A stretch of 64,000 nucleotides of DNA. Source: Hyphomicrobium methylovorum. Its GTDB lineage: Bacteria; Pseudomonadota; Alphaproteobacteria; Rhizobiales; Hyphomicrobiaceae. The DNA lies in NCBI RefSeq assembly GCF_013626205.1, contig NZ_QHJE01000001.1:2832501-2896500 (forward strand), given 5' to 3'. Of the stretch, positions 8,675-18,879 are shown piece by piece (position 1 is the stretch's first letter; every line of letters begins with the position of its first letter). A program made the translations under genes and the position numbers. The notes beneath the pieces were generated by a model. The model did not search any database. It worked only from the letters and a program-made list of their open reading frames with translations, and was not told where the DNA came from.

Positions 8675-9802
8675 ATGACCCGTCATTTCATTCCTGCCAA
8701 CATTGGCCTTTCGACAGCACCCCGCCTCTCCGAAATTCTGACGCCCGAGACGAATAGCTTCGGGGTGTTGCGCCTGCTCATGGCGTCGCTGGTTCTGATC
8801 TCGCACAGCTATCTTTATTCGGCAGGCACGTCCGAAGCCGAGCCTCTCACGGCATGGCTCGGCCAATCGCTCGGCGAATATGCCGTGCAGGTGTTCTTCC
8901 TTCTCAGCGGCGTGATGGTGGCGCAGAGTTTTGATCGCAGCCGCAATCCGGCGGATTTCGCCGTGGCGCGTGGGCTGCGTATTTTTCCTGCGCTGATTGT
9001 TTGCGTTCTTGTGACGGCGTTTGTGCTCGGTCCTATCGTCAGCGATCTTTCGCTGTCTCAGTATTTCGCGAGCCCGGGGCTCTACACGTATGTGGCGAAG
9101 ACGCTGTCGCTCTCGACAGGCGCCGCGCCGCTGCCGGGCGTTTTCGAAAATCTGCCGTATGCCGGTTTCGTCAACTCATCGCTTTGGACGCTGAAGTACG
9201 AGGTGATCTGCTACGTCGTGCTCGCAGCGCTGGGGTTTGTGGGGCTATTCGAAGTGCGCCGCAGACGGCTTGCTGTTGGCGGTCTTTTGCTGGTCGTTGC
9301 GACCGTAACTCTGACGCTGCCTTCGGACCCGGCTCAGTATGGTTTGATCGATAACGTCCGTTACTTCACTGTTTTCTTTTTCGGTGGCGCGCTGGTTTAT
9401 CTGGTGCGCGAGCGGATCGTGATTGCGGGCATTCTGCTCGTGCCACTGTTCGCCGTCTTCGTTGCGTCCGCGAATACAATGTTCGCGGAAGTCGGCTCTG
9501 CTGTGTTCCTTGGCTATGGTTCGCTCTATCTTGGGACGATGCGCTTTGGTCGGCTGCGCGAGATCTGCAACCGTTACGACATCTCGTTCGGCATCTACAT
9601 TTTCGCGGGTCCGATCCAGCAGACGCTGTTGTGGCTGGCGCCCGGCATTTCTCCGCTGCTTCTCACCTTCGCTGCGTTCGTGATCGTGGTGCCGCTCGCG
9701 TTCGTGTCCTGGATCGTGATTGAGGGTCCGTCTCTCCGGCTGCGCCGTGGCGTCATGGAGCGGATCAGGGGAGCTTTCCGAATTGGGACAGTTGGCGCTT
9801 AA
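8675..9802 (+). CDS. acyltransferase 3 family membrane protein (OafA/YrhL-like)
   Basis: 375-aa integral membrane acyltransferase, expected to move acetyl or other acyl groups onto a cell-surface polysaccharide or lipid. The family pattern is visible: NSFGVLRLLMASLVLISHSYLY near residue 20 with the catalytic-type His, then AVQVFFLLSGVMVAQS at about 76, RIFPALIVC, and about ten hydrophobic segments ending in SLRLRRG. The ATG at 8675 was preferred to the upstream GTG at 8630. No surface-polysaccharide genes are adjacent, so the acceptor is unknown. Confidence 0.9.
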   Translation: MTRHFIPANIGLSTAPRLSEILTPETNSFGVLRLLMASLVLISHSYLYSAGTSEAEPLTAWLGQSLGEYAVQVFFLLSGVMVAQSFDRSRNPADFAVARGLRIFPALIVCVLVTAFVLGPIVSDLSLSQYFASPGLYTYVAKTLSLSTGAAPLPGVFENLPYAGFVNSSLWTLKYEVICYVVLAALGFVGLFEVRRRRLAVGGLLLVVATVTLTLPSDPAQYGLIDNVRYFTVFFFGGALVYLVRERIVIAGILLVPLFAVFVASANTMFAEVGSAVFLGYGSLYLGTMRFGRLREICNRYDISFGIYIFAGPIQQTLLWLAPGISPLLLTFAAFVIVVPLAFVSWIVIEGPSLRLRRGVMERIRGAFRIGTVGA

Positions 9803-9917
9803 AACCGCCAGCCTCCGGCCCGTTAACCATGACTGTCGCTTCCTGCAAATTCTGTTGAACCGTTCTCTCCGCTCGTGCTTTGATTAATAGGAAGTTAACG
9901 AGCAAGGTGAGACACGG

Positions 9918-10109
9918 ATGTTGCGGCGTTATCTGCTCGTCAACGGCATCTCGACGGCTGTTCTCTACGGCGCAATTCTGGCGCTGGCTCCGGTCGTTCC
10001 GCATGTTCTGATGTCGGCGCGCGAGACGCTCAGTTCTATTGCGATGGAAAGCCCCGCGTTGGCGCCGATCGTGTATCGCATCGTCATCGTGCAAGGCGGT
10101 GGCGGCTAA
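9918..10109 (+). CDS. small membrane protein, hypothetical
   Basis: 63 aa with one strong hydrophobic helix (about residues 8-32, NGISTAVLYGAILALAPVVPHVLM) and a Gly-rich C-terminus. AAGGTGAG lies about 8 bp before the ATG, a good ribosome binding site. Function unknown. It sits between the acyltransferase and the convergent threonylcarbamoyl-AMP synthase gene (18-bp gap). Single-helix size and RBS support a real gene, but no family is recognised. Confidence 0.55.
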   Translation: MLRRYLLVNGISTAVLYGAILALAPVVPHVLMSARETLSSIAMESPALAPIVYRIVIVQGGGG

Positions 10110-10127
10110 TGCCGCCTTTCATCCGCA

Positions 10128-11090
10128 TCAATCGCGCGGCGCTGCTGCGCGTTCCAATCGATCATTGATTGCTTCACCAAGCCCGTGCGTAGGTATGGGC
10201 GTCACGGCGATGACGCTTGCGCCACTTTGATCGAGCGCACGCAGGCTGGCGAAGAGATTGGCGGCCGCCTCGACCAGATCACCTGATGGACTGAGATTGA
10301 TCGTTTTCCTGGAAGGACGTTCTGAAACCTTTCCGAACGCCAACACGGCTTCATCGGGCTGCCACGTCTCAGCGTTGAGCCGCATGCTGGCATTTGGAGC
10401 GTAGTGGCTTCGCAACTGGCCTGGTGAGGAAAGCTGCTCTCCCGTTTCTGTGTGACGAGACAGCCGATCGCTGATGACGTCCTCGATGGCTTCGGCGGCT
10501 ATGGCGCCCGGCCGCAACAAGACGGGCCGATCGTTCACAAAGCCAATGACGGTCGATTCAAGACCGACGGACGCCGGTCCCCCATCGAGAATGAGTGCGA
10601 TTTTGTCTCCCAGATCGGAGGCGACATGCTCGGCGCGTGTGGGGCTGACGCGGCCCGATCTATTGGCCGAAGGAGCCGCGATCGGACGGTGCGCTTCCTT
10701 CAGCAGAGCGCGTGCGAGCGGATGCGCGGGCGCTCTGATCGCGACGGTTGGTAATCCGGCTGATACGAGTTCGGTGACGGTTGTCGTTTCGAGACGCGGC
10801 ACGACGAGCGTCAACGGGCCGGGCCAGAAGGCTTCAGTCAGCATGCGCGCAACGGGCGAGAACGTGCCGATGATGACGGCCTGTTCAATGCCCAATACGT
10901 GCACGATCAACGGGTTGAATGTCGGGCGGCCCTTGGTCTCGTAAATGCGCGCGACAGCTTCGCCATTTGTCGCGTCGGCGCCGAGGCCGTAAACGGTTTC
11001 AGTGGCGAAGGCGACCAGTGCGCCGGCGCGGATGAGGTTTCCAGCCTCCGCGGTCCATTCCGCATTGGCCGGCACGATCCTGCCCTGCAT
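10128..11090 (-). CDS. tsaC: L-threonylcarbamoyladenylate synthase (Sua5 type)
   Basis: Makes threonylcarbamoyl-AMP from threonine, bicarbonate and ATP, the donor for t6A at position 37 of ANN-decoding tRNAs. Residues about 10-200 form the YrdC domain (AGALVAFATETVYGLGADAT, then KGRPTFNPLIVHV, then APSANRSGRVSPT). The extra C-terminal 110 residues (SPGQLRSHYAPN and onward) are the Sua5 domain, so this is the long form of 320 aa. Start at 11090 follows GGATGAA; the longer reading to 11147 is basic and unlike the family. Confidence 0.93.
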   Translation of the reverse strand: MQGRIVPANAEWTAEAGNLIRAGALVAFATETVYGLGADATNGEAVARIYETKGRPTFNPLIVHVLGIEQAVIIGTFSPVARMLTEAFWPGPLTLVVPRLETTTVTELVSAGLPTVAIRAPAHPLARALLKEAHRPIAAPSANRSGRVSPTRAEHVASDLGDKIALILDGGPASVGLESTVIGFVNDRPVLLRPGAIAAEAIEDVISDRLSRHTETGEQLSSPGQLRSHYAPNASMRLNAETWQPDEAVLAFGKVSERPSRKTINLSPSGDLVEAAANLFASLRALDQSGASVIAVTPIPTHGLGEAINDRLERAAAPRD

Positions 11091-11167
11091 AAATTCATCC
11101 GGTTTGCTACGGTGTTCCAAATGCTTAATCTTCCAAGCACCGCGCAACGATACCGAGAAAACGATTC

Positions 11168-12934
11168 ATGGCCTATCTCGCTCCAGTAGACGACATCGTC
11201 TTCGCTCTCAAGACGGCAGCGGGTCTCGACGACCTTCTGGCGCGTGACCTCTATCCAGGCCTCGATATGGCGACGGTGACAGCCGTTATCGAAGAAGCCG
11301 GAAAACTGGGCGCTGAGGTCCTAGCACCTCTCAATGCTCCGGGCGACCGTTCCGGTTCCAAACTCTCGAATGGTTCTGTCACGACGCCGGTGGGTTTTGC
11401 CGAAGCGTATCGCCAATTTTCGGAAGCTGGCTGGGGTGCGCTGCCGTGCAGCGAAGACATTGGCGGTCAGAATTTACCTGAGGTCGTTGCGGCTGCAGCC
11501 GGAGAGATCTGGAGCGCCGCGAACGTTTCTTTCGGTTTGTGTCCGCTGCTGACGCAAGGCGCCATTCATGCGCTCGAAGTGGGCGGCAGCGCGGATTTGA
11601 AGGCAGCGTTCCTGCCCAACATGGTCACCGGACGCTGGACCGGCACGATGAATCTGACGGAGCCGCAGGCCGGTTCCGATCTCTCGGCGCTCACGACACG
11701 CGCCGAGCCGCAGGCGGACGGTACTTACCGGCTTACCGGTACGAAGATCTTCATCACCTACGGCGAACACGATATGGCGGAGAATATCATCCACCTCGTG
11801 CTCGCTCGCATTGTTGGAGCGCCCCCGGGCACGCGCGGCATCTCGCTGTTCGTCGTGCCGAAGTTTCTCGTCAACACAGATGGTTCGCTTGCGGCGCGCA
11901 ACGACGTTGTCTGCACCGGCATCGAGCACAAGCTCGGGATTATGGCGAGCCCGACGTGTGTGATGACGTTCGGAGATAACGGCGGGGCGACAGGATATCT
12001 CGTCGGAGAGGAAAATCGCGGACTGGCGACAATGTTCGTCATGATGAATGCGGCGCGTCTGGGAGTTGGTTTGCAGGGTGTCGGGGTTGCGGATCGCGCG
12101 CTGCAGCACGCGTTGGCGTATGCGCGCGAGCGGCGGCAGGGGAAGAGCTTCCTCGCCAATGGATCGGCAGCAAGTCCGATCATCGAACACGCAGACGTTC
12201 GCCGGATGCTGTTGACGATGAAGTCGCTGACGCAAGCTGCCCGCATGATCTGCTTTGCAACGGCGCGCGAACTGGACATCGGTCGGCGCTCAGAGAATGA
12301 GAACGAGCGGCAATCCGCGCTCAAACGTGCCGCTCTGCTGACGCCGCTCGCGAAAGCATTTTCAACCGACATCGCGAATGAGGTGGCTTCACTTGGTGTT
12401 CAGGTACATGGCGGCATGGGGTTCGTTGAAGAAACCGGCGCCGCTCAGTTCCTTCGCGACGCGCGTATCCTGCCGATTTACGAAGGCACCAACGGCATTC
12501 AAGCCATCGATCTCGTGACGCGGAAGTTGCCGCTCGATGACGGTGCTACGATCACAGCGTATCTCATCGAGTTGGCCGGTATTGTTGGAAACGTGAAAGC
12601 TGCAAATCGAGCTGAATTCGGTGCGATGGGGCCGCGGCTTGCCGCTGCGCTGGCACGTCTCCAGTCGGCGACGCTCTGGATGGCGGATGCGTTGCGCACA
12701 GCACCGGAACGAGCGCTCGCAGGGGCGACGCCGTATCTCCGGCTATTGAGCCTTGTTGCTGGCGGCACGTATCTCGCCAAGGGTGCGCTTGCGGAGGACG
12801 CAGCGTCTCCGCGAGTCGCGGTGGCGCGTTTCTTTGCGGAAAATCTTTTGCCGGAAGCGATCGGACTTGCTGACGCAATCGAAAGCGGCGCCGAGTCTGT
12901 GCTGGTCGATCCTCATGGGGCGGTGTTCGCATGA
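11168..12934 (+). CDS. acyl-CoA dehydrogenase (long type with C-terminal extension)
   Basis: FAD-dependent enzyme that introduces a 2,3 double bond in an acyl-CoA. The 588-aa length matches the large subgroup that also holds DmdC (3-methylmercaptopropionyl-CoA dehydrogenase). Visible motifs are WTGTMNLTEPQAGSDLSAL at about 156, KIFITYGEHDMAENI at about 194, RLGVGLQGVGVADRALQ near 295, and YEGTNGIQAIDLVTRKLP near 438 with the predicted catalytic Glu. The extra 120-residue tail is helical. It overlaps the enoyl-CoA hydratase gene by 4 bp (ATGA), so they form one operon. Substrate chain length is not readable. Confidence 0.92.
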   Translation: MAYLAPVDDIVFALKTAAGLDDLLARDLYPGLDMATVTAVIEEAGKLGAEVLAPLNAPGDRSGSKLSNGSVTTPVGFAEAYRQFSEAGWGALPCSEDIGGQNLPEVVAAAAGEIWSAANVSFGLCPLLTQGAIHALEVGGSADLKAAFLPNMVTGRWTGTMNLTEPQAGSDLSALTTRAEPQADGTYRLTGTKIFITYGEHDMAENIIHLVLARIVGAPPGTRGISLFVVPKFLVNTDGSLAARNDVVCTGIEHKLGIMASPTCVMTFGDNGGATGYLVGEENRGLATMFVMMNAARLGVGLQGVGVADRALQHALAYARERRQGKSFLANGSAASPIIEHADVRRMLLTMKSLTQAARMICFATARELDIGRRSENENERQSALKRAALLTPLAKAFSTDIANEVASLGVQVHGGMGFVEETGAAQFLRDARILPIYEGTNGIQAIDLVTRKLPLDDGATITAYLIELAGIVGNVKAANRAEFGAMGPRLAAALARLQSATLWMADALRTAPERALAGATPYLRLLSLVAGGTYLAKGALAEDAASPRVAVARFFAENLLPEAIGLADAIESGAESVLVDPHGAVFA

Positions 12935-13698
12935 GTGAGGCCGTCACGATTTCGCGCAATGGCGCTGTGCAGATCGTGCGGCTGACGCGAGCTGAAAAGA
13001 AGAACGCGATTTCGAGCGAGATGTATCGTGCGCTCGCCGATGCGATTGAAGCGGGTGAGCGGGATGAGGCGGTCGGCGCGCATATTCTCGCTGGATCCGG
13101 CGGTATTTTCACTGCTGGAAACGATCTCGGAGATTTTCTGGCGAGCGCGCGGGGCAATGGCGATCTCAGCTCGGACGTGCTGCGATTCATCAGGTTGCTG
13201 CCCGACATTCGCAAACCGATGGTGGCGGCCGTCGACGGCGCTGCGATAGGGATCGGAACGACGCTCCTTTTCCATTGCGATCTGGTTTACTGCACGCCCG
13301 AGTCTTCGTTTGCCACGCCGTTCCTGGATCTCGGGCTCGTTCCTGAGGCCGCGTCCAGCCTGCTGATGCCGATGCGGATGGGCTACGCTCGCGCGTTTGA
13401 GATGCTCGTTCTCGGCGACACGTTTTCGCCTGTGCGCGCGGTTGCTGCTGGCATGGTCAATGCGATCGTTGCCAAGGATGCGTTGGACGCGACAGCACTC
13501 GCTGCTGCAGCACGGCTTGCGGCGAAGCCGCGTGCTGCATTGACGGCGGCGCGTGATCTCATGCGCAGCGATGCGAGGGAAATTCGCGCGAGGATTGATG
13601 CGGAGGTGGTGGCGTTTCGGGACTTGCTATCGTCGCCCGACGCTATTGCTGCGTTGGATCGGTTTTTTGCGACGCGAGGCAAGGGCACTGCAAACTGA
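12931..13698 (+). CDS. enoyl-CoA hydratase/isomerase family protein
   Basis: 255-aa crotonase-fold protein, probably hydrating the enoyl-CoA made by the dehydrogenase encoded just upstream. Crotonase landmarks are AEKKNAISSEMY (about 20-31), the oxyanion-hole segment AGSGGIFTAGNDLGDF (about 60-75) and VDGAAIGIGTTLLFHCDLVYC (about 102-122). The position of the two usual catalytic glutamates is not fully conserved, so an isomerase or hydrolase role is possible. Translationally coupled to the upstream gene by ATGA. Confidence 0.9.
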   Translation: MSEAVTISRNGAVQIVRLTRAEKKNAISSEMYRALADAIEAGERDEAVGAHILAGSGGIFTAGNDLGDFLASARGNGDLSSDVLRFIRLLPDIRKPMVAAVDGAAIGIGTTLLFHCDLVYCTPESSFATPFLDLGLVPEAASSLLMPMRMGYARAFEMLVLGDTFSPVRAVAAGMVNAIVAKDALDATALAAAARLAAKPRAALTAARDLMRSDAREIRARIDAEVVAFRDLLSSPDAIAALDRFFATRGKGTAN

Positions 13699-13847
13699 GG
13701 GAATTGGCCGGAAGTTATTTCGGCAGCGCACAAATTTGTGTCTTGAATGTTCTGCGAAACTTTAATTCGTCCTCTTCGTCTCTACGGCTTACACGACTCT
13801 TTCAAACGTATTAAATTAAACTACGTTCGGAATGACGAGGTAATGCA

Positions 13848-14723
13848 ATGGCGCTAAGGGGCAAAACCTTATTCATAACTGGCGCCAGCAGAGGCATTGG
13901 ACTCGCCATCGCGCTTCGAGCAGCGAAAGATGGCGCCAACATCGCCGTCGCTGCGAAAACCACGAGCCCGCACCCGAAACTTGAAGGTACGATTCATTCC
14001 GCTGCCGAGGCCATCGAAAAGGCTGGCGGAAAGGCCCTCGCGGTCGAGTGTGACATTCGGAATGGCGAGGACGTAAAGCGTGCGGTTGATGCAACCGCGG
14101 CGAAATTTGGCGGCATCGATATTTGCGTCAATAACGCGAGCGCGATCTATCTCGGGCCAATTGAAGATACCGATATCAAGCGATTAGACTTGATGTTCGC
14201 AGTGAATGCGCGGGGCACTTACCTCGTTTCGCAGGCTTGCCTTCCGCATCTGAAGCGCGCTGCGAATCCGCATATCCTCACGATGTCGCCTCCGCTTGAA
14301 ATGCACGCCGCGTGGTTTTCCACTCGCGTCGCCTATTCGATTGCAAAGTATGGCATGAGCATTTGCGTTCTTGGGCTTTCGGGCGAACTCGCGAAGGACG
14401 GCATTGCGGTTAACGCGCTTTGGCCGCGCACGACGATTGCCACGGCAGCGGTGAAGAACGTTATCGGCGAGAAGCTTATTTCGATGAGCCGCAAGCCCGA
14501 AATTCTAGCCGATGCGGCGCATCTTGCCTTCCGGCAACCCGCGAAGAGCTTTACGGGGAACTTTCTGATCGACGACACCTTTCTTTACACGAAGGGAGGG
14601 GTTACCGATTTCGATCAGTATCGGCTTGACTCGTCGGTGCCGCTCGCGCCGGATTTCTTCGTTCCAGTCAATGATAAGCCGCCGCCTGGAGTTCAGATCG
14701 CGCGCTTGGCGGAACTGGCATAG
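13848..14723 (+). CDS. short-chain dehydrogenase/reductase (HSDL2-like)
   Basis: NAD(P)-dependent oxidoreductase of 291 aa. The cofactor motif TGASRGIG is at 11-18, NNAS at 95-98, catalytic Tyr163 and Lys167 in YSIAK, and Ser147 in TMSPP. The substitution of the usual S-S/A context by PPLEMHAAWF and the C-terminal segment SFTGNFLIDDTFLYTKGG are typical of the HSDL2-like subgroup linked to fatty-acyl metabolism. It follows the acyl-CoA dehydrogenase and hydratase genes in the same direction after a 150-bp gap, so it may have its own promoter. Substrate unknown. Confidence 0.9.
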   Translation: MALRGKTLFITGASRGIGLAIALRAAKDGANIAVAAKTTSPHPKLEGTIHSAAEAIEKAGGKALAVECDIRNGEDVKRAVDATAAKFGGIDICVNNASAIYLGPIEDTDIKRLDLMFAVNARGTYLVSQACLPHLKRAANPHILTMSPPLEMHAAWFSTRVAYSIAKYGMSICVLGLSGELAKDGIAVNALWPRTTIATAAVKNVIGEKLISMSRKPEILADAAHLAFRQPAKSFTGNFLIDDTFLYTKGGVTDFDQYRLDSSVPLAPDFFVPVNDKPPPGVQIARLAELA

Positions 14724-14770
14724 GACAGGTTGAAAACATGGTGCAGACATTGCACGTTACGCGCTGAGAT

Positions 14771-15715
14771 ATGACGACCGCTCTCATCACGCATCCCGCA
14801 TTTGTTGGTCACGATACCGGTGCCGGGCATCCGGAACGTCCCAGTCGAATGGCTGCGATCGATAAGGCTTTTTCGGAACCGGCCTTTGCCAATCTTCAGC
14901 GGCACAGCGCGCCGTTGCGTGATGACGATGCGATTTATATCGCCAAAGCTCACCGGCCCGAGCATCTCGACGAAATCCGCACATTCGCAGAACATCTTTC
15001 CAGTACGCACAAGTTCATTGACGGCGATACCGTGATGTCGGCGGGCTCATGGGAGGCCGCGCGACGTGCGGTCGGCGCGGCGCTGGATGGTGTCGATCTT
15101 GTCATGACAGGCGGCGTGCAGAATGTGTTCTGCCAAGTGCGGCCGCCCGGTCATCACGCGGAAAGCAATCGCGCGATGGGGTTTTGTTTTTTCAACAACG
15201 TTGCGATCGCTGCGCACTACGCGCGCTCGAAGTATGGCGCCGAGCGTGTGGCCGTCGTCGATTTCGATGTGCATCACGGCAACGGAACGCAACAGATTTT
15301 CTGGAACGACAAAGATCTGTTTTATGGCTCGACGCATCAGATGCCGCTCTTTCCGGGAACTGGCGCGACGCGCGAGGCGGGCGTTGGCAATGTCTTCAAT
15401 GCGCCGCTGCGGGCGGGGGATGGGCGCGAACCTTTCGAGGCCGCGGTTCGGGAGCGGATTCTAGCGCCACTTCATGATTTTGCTCCGGACCTGCTCTTAA
15501 TTTCTGCCGGATTCGACGCGCACCGCCGCGATCCCCTGGGGGGATTGCAGCTCGTTGAAGAGGATTTTCGGTGGGTTACGGACGTTTTGGCCGAGACGGC
15601 GCGGCGGCACGCAAAGGGGCGAATTGTATCGATGCTCGAGGGAGGGTATGACCTCGACGGGCTCGCGCATTCGGCGGCGGCGCATGTCAGCGCGCTGATC
15701 GAGGCAGGCGGGTGA
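14771..15715 (+). CDS. histone deacetylase family protein (AcuC/APAH-like)
   Basis: Zinc amidohydrolase of 314 aa that probably deacetylates lysine, polyamine or other acetylamide substrates. Motifs in order: HPERPSR (about 21), RPPGHHAESNRAMGFCFFNN (about 124-143) with the catalytic His pair, VDFDVHHGNGTQ (about 161-172) with Asp and His zinc ligands, SAGFDAHRRDPLGGL (about 241) with the third ligand, and EGGYD near 287. It precedes xseB and dxs in the same direction, an order often seen in Rhizobiales. Confidence 0.93.
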   Translation: MTTALITHPAFVGHDTGAGHPERPSRMAAIDKAFSEPAFANLQRHSAPLRDDDAIYIAKAHRPEHLDEIRTFAEHLSSTHKFIDGDTVMSAGSWEAARRAVGAALDGVDLVMTGGVQNVFCQVRPPGHHAESNRAMGFCFFNNVAIAAHYARSKYGAERVAVVDFDVHHGNGTQQIFWNDKDLFYGSTHQMPLFPGTGATREAGVGNVFNAPLRAGDGREPFEAAVRERILAPLHDFAPDLLLISAGFDAHRRDPLGGLQLVEEDFRWVTDVLAETARRHAKGRIVSMLEGGYDLDGLAHSAAAHVSALIEAGG

Positions 15716-15745
15716 TCGACCCCGCATTTTTCTAAGCAGGATACT

Positions 15746-16027
15746 ATGACCACGGCAAAGACATCGCCTAATGCGTTCGCGGACATCCAGGACATGACGT
15801 TCGAGCGGGCGTTGAAGGAGCTTGAGAGCATTGTCGGCAAGCTCGAGCGTGGCGACGTGGAGCTGGAGGAAAGCATCGCGATTTATGAGCGCGGTGAAGC
15901 TCTCAGAAATCATTGCGATCGGTTGCTCAAGGCCGCCGAAGCAAGGGTCGAGAAATTGACGCTCGGGCCGGATGGGGCGCCCAAGGGCGCGACACCGCTG
16001 GACGGAGACGACGGCGCGCCATTCTGA
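15746..16027 (+). CDS. xseB: exodeoxyribonuclease VII small subunit
   Basis: 93-aa subunit that binds XseA to form a single-strand DNA exonuclease. The family core is present: [20 protein letters not shown] at about 14-33, then [20 protein letters not shown] and a C-terminal coiled coil ending AEARVEKL. Length fits. xseA is not in this window. It lies 30 bp after the HDAC-like gene and is probably cotranscribed with it; dxs follows after 175 bp. Confidence 0.95.
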   Translation: MTTAKTSPNAFADIQDMTFERALKELESIVGKLERGDVELEESIAIYERGEALRNHCDRLLKAAEARVEKLTLGPDGAPKGATPLDGDDGAPF

Positions 16028-16202
16028 CCGCACCGCTCCAAAGCGCGCCACTTTTCGCGGCCATAAACCGATCTGACCATAGCGTGAGACCAGCAGCGCG
16101 GTTCGGCCCTCTTCAGCCCGCGCGCAATACGGGCTATGGAGGGCACTAGATTTCCGTCGTGGACGCTGTGCTGCCGACGTCCTGGATAGCGCAAGGTTAA
16201 TC

Positions 16203-18110
16203 GTGAGCCAGACACCTTTACTCGATCGTATCAAGACGCCCCATGAGCTGCGTGAACTCGGCGAAGCAGATTTGCCGAAACTCGCGGAGGAATTGCGCGC
16301 GGAGATGATCGATGCCGTGTCGGTCACGGGCGGGCATCTCGGTGCGGGCCTTGGCGTGATCGAACTGACGGTCGCTTTGCATTGGGTGTTCAATACGCCC
16401 GATGACCGGCTGATTTGGGATGTCGGCCATCAGGCGTATCCGCATAAGATTTTGACGGGTCGACGCGATCGTATTCGCACGCTGCGGCAGCCAGACGGTC
16501 TGTGCGGTTTCACGAAGCGCGACGAGAGTCCGTATGATCCCTTCGGCGCGGGGCATTCGTCGACGTCGATTTCAGCGGCGCTCGGTATGGCCGTTGCGCG
16601 CGATCTCAACAACGGCACCAACAACGTCATTGCCGTTATCGGCGATGGTGCGATGAGCGCGGGCATGGCGTACGAAGCCATGAACAACGCGGGGGCGCGC
16701 AACGAGCGGTTGATCGTCGTTCTCAATGATAACGACATGTCGATTGCGCCGCCGACGGGGGCGTTGTCGGCGTATCTCGCGCGCGCGACGTCGAGCGGCA
16801 CGTACCTGCATCTGCGCGATTATGCCAAGCAGCTTGCCAAGATGCTGCCGAAGCAGTGGGAGCGGCGCGCGGCACGCGTGGAAGAATACACGCGTCATCT
16901 CTGGCAGGGCGGTGCGTGGTTCGAGGAGCTTGGCTTCTATTATGTCGGGCCGATCGATGGGCATGACTTCGACCAGCTTTTGCCGGTGCTGAAGAACGTG
17001 CGTGATGCGACGCAGGCGCCGATCCTCGCGCACGTCGTTACGAAGAAGGGCAAAGGCTATGCGCCTGCCGAAGCTGCGGACGACAAATATCACGGCGTGA
17101 ACAAGTTCAACGTCGTGACTGGCGCGCAGGTGAAGCCGAAGCCGAATGCTCCGAGCTACACGAAAGTGTTTGCGGAGAGCCTGATTAAGGAAGCGCGCAA
17201 GGACAAGAGCATTGTTGCGATCACGGCAGCGATGCCTTCGGGCACCGGGCTCGATCTCTTCGGCGCAGAATTCCCCGATCGCACGTTCGATGTTGGCATT
17301 GCCGAACAGCATGCGGTGACGTTTGCGGCGGGGCTCGCGAGCGAAGGCATGAAGCCGTTCGCGGCGATTTACTCGACCTTCTTGCAGCGGGCTTACGATC
17401 AAGTTGTGCACGACGTTGCGATCCAGAAGCTGCCGGTGCGGTTCGCACTCGACCGCGCGGGGCTCGTTGGAGCGGACGGGCCAACGCATGCCGGTGCCTT
17501 TGACGTTGCGTACCTCGGTTGTCTGCCGCACTTCGTCATCATGGCCGCGGCGGATGAAGCGGAACTCGTTCACATGGTCGCCACGCAGGCGGCGATTGAC
17601 GATTGCCCGAGCGCGCTGCGGTATCCGCGCGGCGAGGGGATCGGCGTCGAGATGCCAGACGTTGGCGTTGCGCTTGAGATTGGCAAAGGCCGGATCGTGC
17701 GCGAAGGTTCAAAGATTGCGCTCTTGTCGTTCGGTACGCGGCTTGCCGAATGTCTGAAGGCGGCCGATCAGTTGCAGACATTCGGCCTCTCGACGACGGT
17801 TGCGGATGCGCGTTTCGCAAAGCCGTTAGACGAGCGGCTCATCCGTGAGCTCGCTCAGAACCATGAAGTGCTGATAACCGTCGAAGAAGGATCGATTGGC
17901 GGCTTCGGCAGTCAGGTTCTGCAGTTCCTTTCGGACAATGGTCTGCTGGATCGCGGCCTCAAGGTGCGCTGCAAGGTTCTGCCGGACATCTTCATCGATC
18001 ACGGTAAGCCCGAGGCCATGTATGACGTGGCCGGGCTCAATGCTTCAGGCATCGTAGCGACGGTTTTCACGGCGCTCGGACGCGCGGACGAAATCGGCGA
18101 GCGAGCTTGA
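16203..18110 (+). CDS. dxs: 1-deoxy-D-xylulose-5-phosphate synthase
   Basis: Thiamine-diphosphate enzyme that condenses pyruvate and glyceraldehyde 3-phosphate, the first step of the MEP isoprenoid pathway. The 635-aa protein has the N-terminal [18 protein letters not shown] (about 40-57), the ThDP site [18 protein letters not shown]...LNDNDMSI (about 148-182), the transketolase pyrimidine-binding part with [15 protein letters not shown] (about 361) and [10 protein letters not shown] (about 425), and a C-terminal transketolase domain. Start codon is GTG at 16203. Confidence 0.97.
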   Translation: MSQTPLLDRIKTPHELRELGEADLPKLAEELRAEMIDAVSVTGGHLGAGLGVIELTVALHWVFNTPDDRLIWDVGHQAYPHKILTGRRDRIRTLRQPDGLCGFTKRDESPYDPFGAGHSSTSISAALGMAVARDLNNGTNNVIAVIGDGAMSAGMAYEAMNNAGARNERLIVVLNDNDMSIAPPTGALSAYLARATSSGTYLHLRDYAKQLAKMLPKQWERRAARVEEYTRHLWQGGAWFEELGFYYVGPIDGHDFDQLLPVLKNVRDATQAPILAHVVTKKGKGYAPAEAADDKYHGVNKFNVVTGAQVKPKPNAPSYTKVFAESLIKEARKDKSIVAITAAMPSGTGLDLFGAEFPDRTFDVGIAEQHAVTFAAGLASEGMKPFAAIYSTFLQRAYDQVVHDVAIQKLPVRFALDRAGLVGADGPTHAGAFDVAYLGCLPHFVIMAAADEAELVHMVATQAAIDDCPSALRYPRGEGIGVEMPDVGVALEIGKGRIVREGSKIALLSFGTRLAECLKAADQLQTFGLSTTVADARFAKPLDERLIRELAQNHEVLITVEEGSIGGFGSQVLQFLSDNGLLDRGLKVRCKVLPDIFIDHGKPEAMYDVAGLNASGIVATVFTALGRADEIGERA

Positions 18111-18144
18111 GACGCTGAAGCCGCGGCTCTTATCGGGAACAATC

Positions 18145-18879
18145 ATGCGACTGGATCAGACGCTCGTCGCTCGTGGCCTGGTGCCATCGCGAGCGCGCGC
18201 GCAGGATTTGATCAAGCGTGGATTTGTGAGCGTTGCCGGACAGGTTTGCGGCAAGCCTGCGCTCGATGTGAATAGCGATCAGGTGATCGAAGTTGCGCGG
18301 GATGCACCGGCTTACGTTTCTCGGGGTGCGGAGAAGCTTGCGGCTGCGCTCGATCATTTCGGGTTTGAGGCGTCCGGCAAAGTGGCGCTTGACGTTGGCG
18401 CATCGACAGGGGGCTTCACGCAGGTTCTGCTGGAGCGCGGCGCAGCGCGCGTGTTCGCAGTCGATGTTGGGAGCGGGCAATTGCATCCGGATGTAAAGGG
18501 CGATCCGCGCGTCACGGCGTTTGAGAATTTCGATGCGCGCAACCTGACAGTTGCCAATCTTGAAACGTCCGTCGATGCCATCGTCGTGGATGTCAGCTTT
18601 ATCTCGGTGACGAAAGTTCTCGACGCGGTGTTGCCGCTCGCGGCAGAGAACGCGTGGCTGGTGGTATTGGTGAAGCCGCAATTCGAAGTCGGGCGGGAGA
18701 ACATTGGCAGCGGCGGGATTGTGCGCGATCCAGTCAAGCGCCAGGCGGCACTCGAAGGCGTTCGTTCCTGGATTGCCGATCGACGTGGTTGGTCTATCGC
18801 CGGAGAGATGATTTCGCCGATCCTTGGCGGATCAGGAAATGAAGAATTTCTGCTTGGGGCAGTTCGCAGTGACGGCTGA
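18145..18879 (+). CDS. tlyA: TlyA family rRNA 2'-O-methyltransferase
   Basis: 244 aa: an N-terminal S4 RNA-binding domain (residues about 1-60, MRLDQTLVARGLVPSRARAQ) joined to an FtsJ-like SAM methyltransferase domain with DVGASTGGFTQVLLERGA (about 79-96) and AVDVGSGQLHP (about 102). Homologues 2'-O-methylate ribose in 16S/23S rRNA. Older annotations call it hemolysin A. It lies 34 bp downstream of dxs and overlaps the next methyltransferase gene, so dxs, tlyA and the next gene form one unit. Confidence 0.93.
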   Translation: MRLDQTLVARGLVPSRARAQDLIKRGFVSVAGQVCGKPALDVNSDQVIEVARDAPAYVSRGAEKLAAALDHFGFEASGKVALDVGASTGGFTQVLLERGAARVFAVDVGSGQLHPDVKGDPRVTAFENFDARNLTVANLETSVDAIVVDVSFISVTKVLDAVLPLAAENAWLVVLVKPQFEVGRENIGSGGIVRDPVKRQAALEGVRSWIADRRGWSIAGEMISPILGGSGNEEFLLGAVRSDG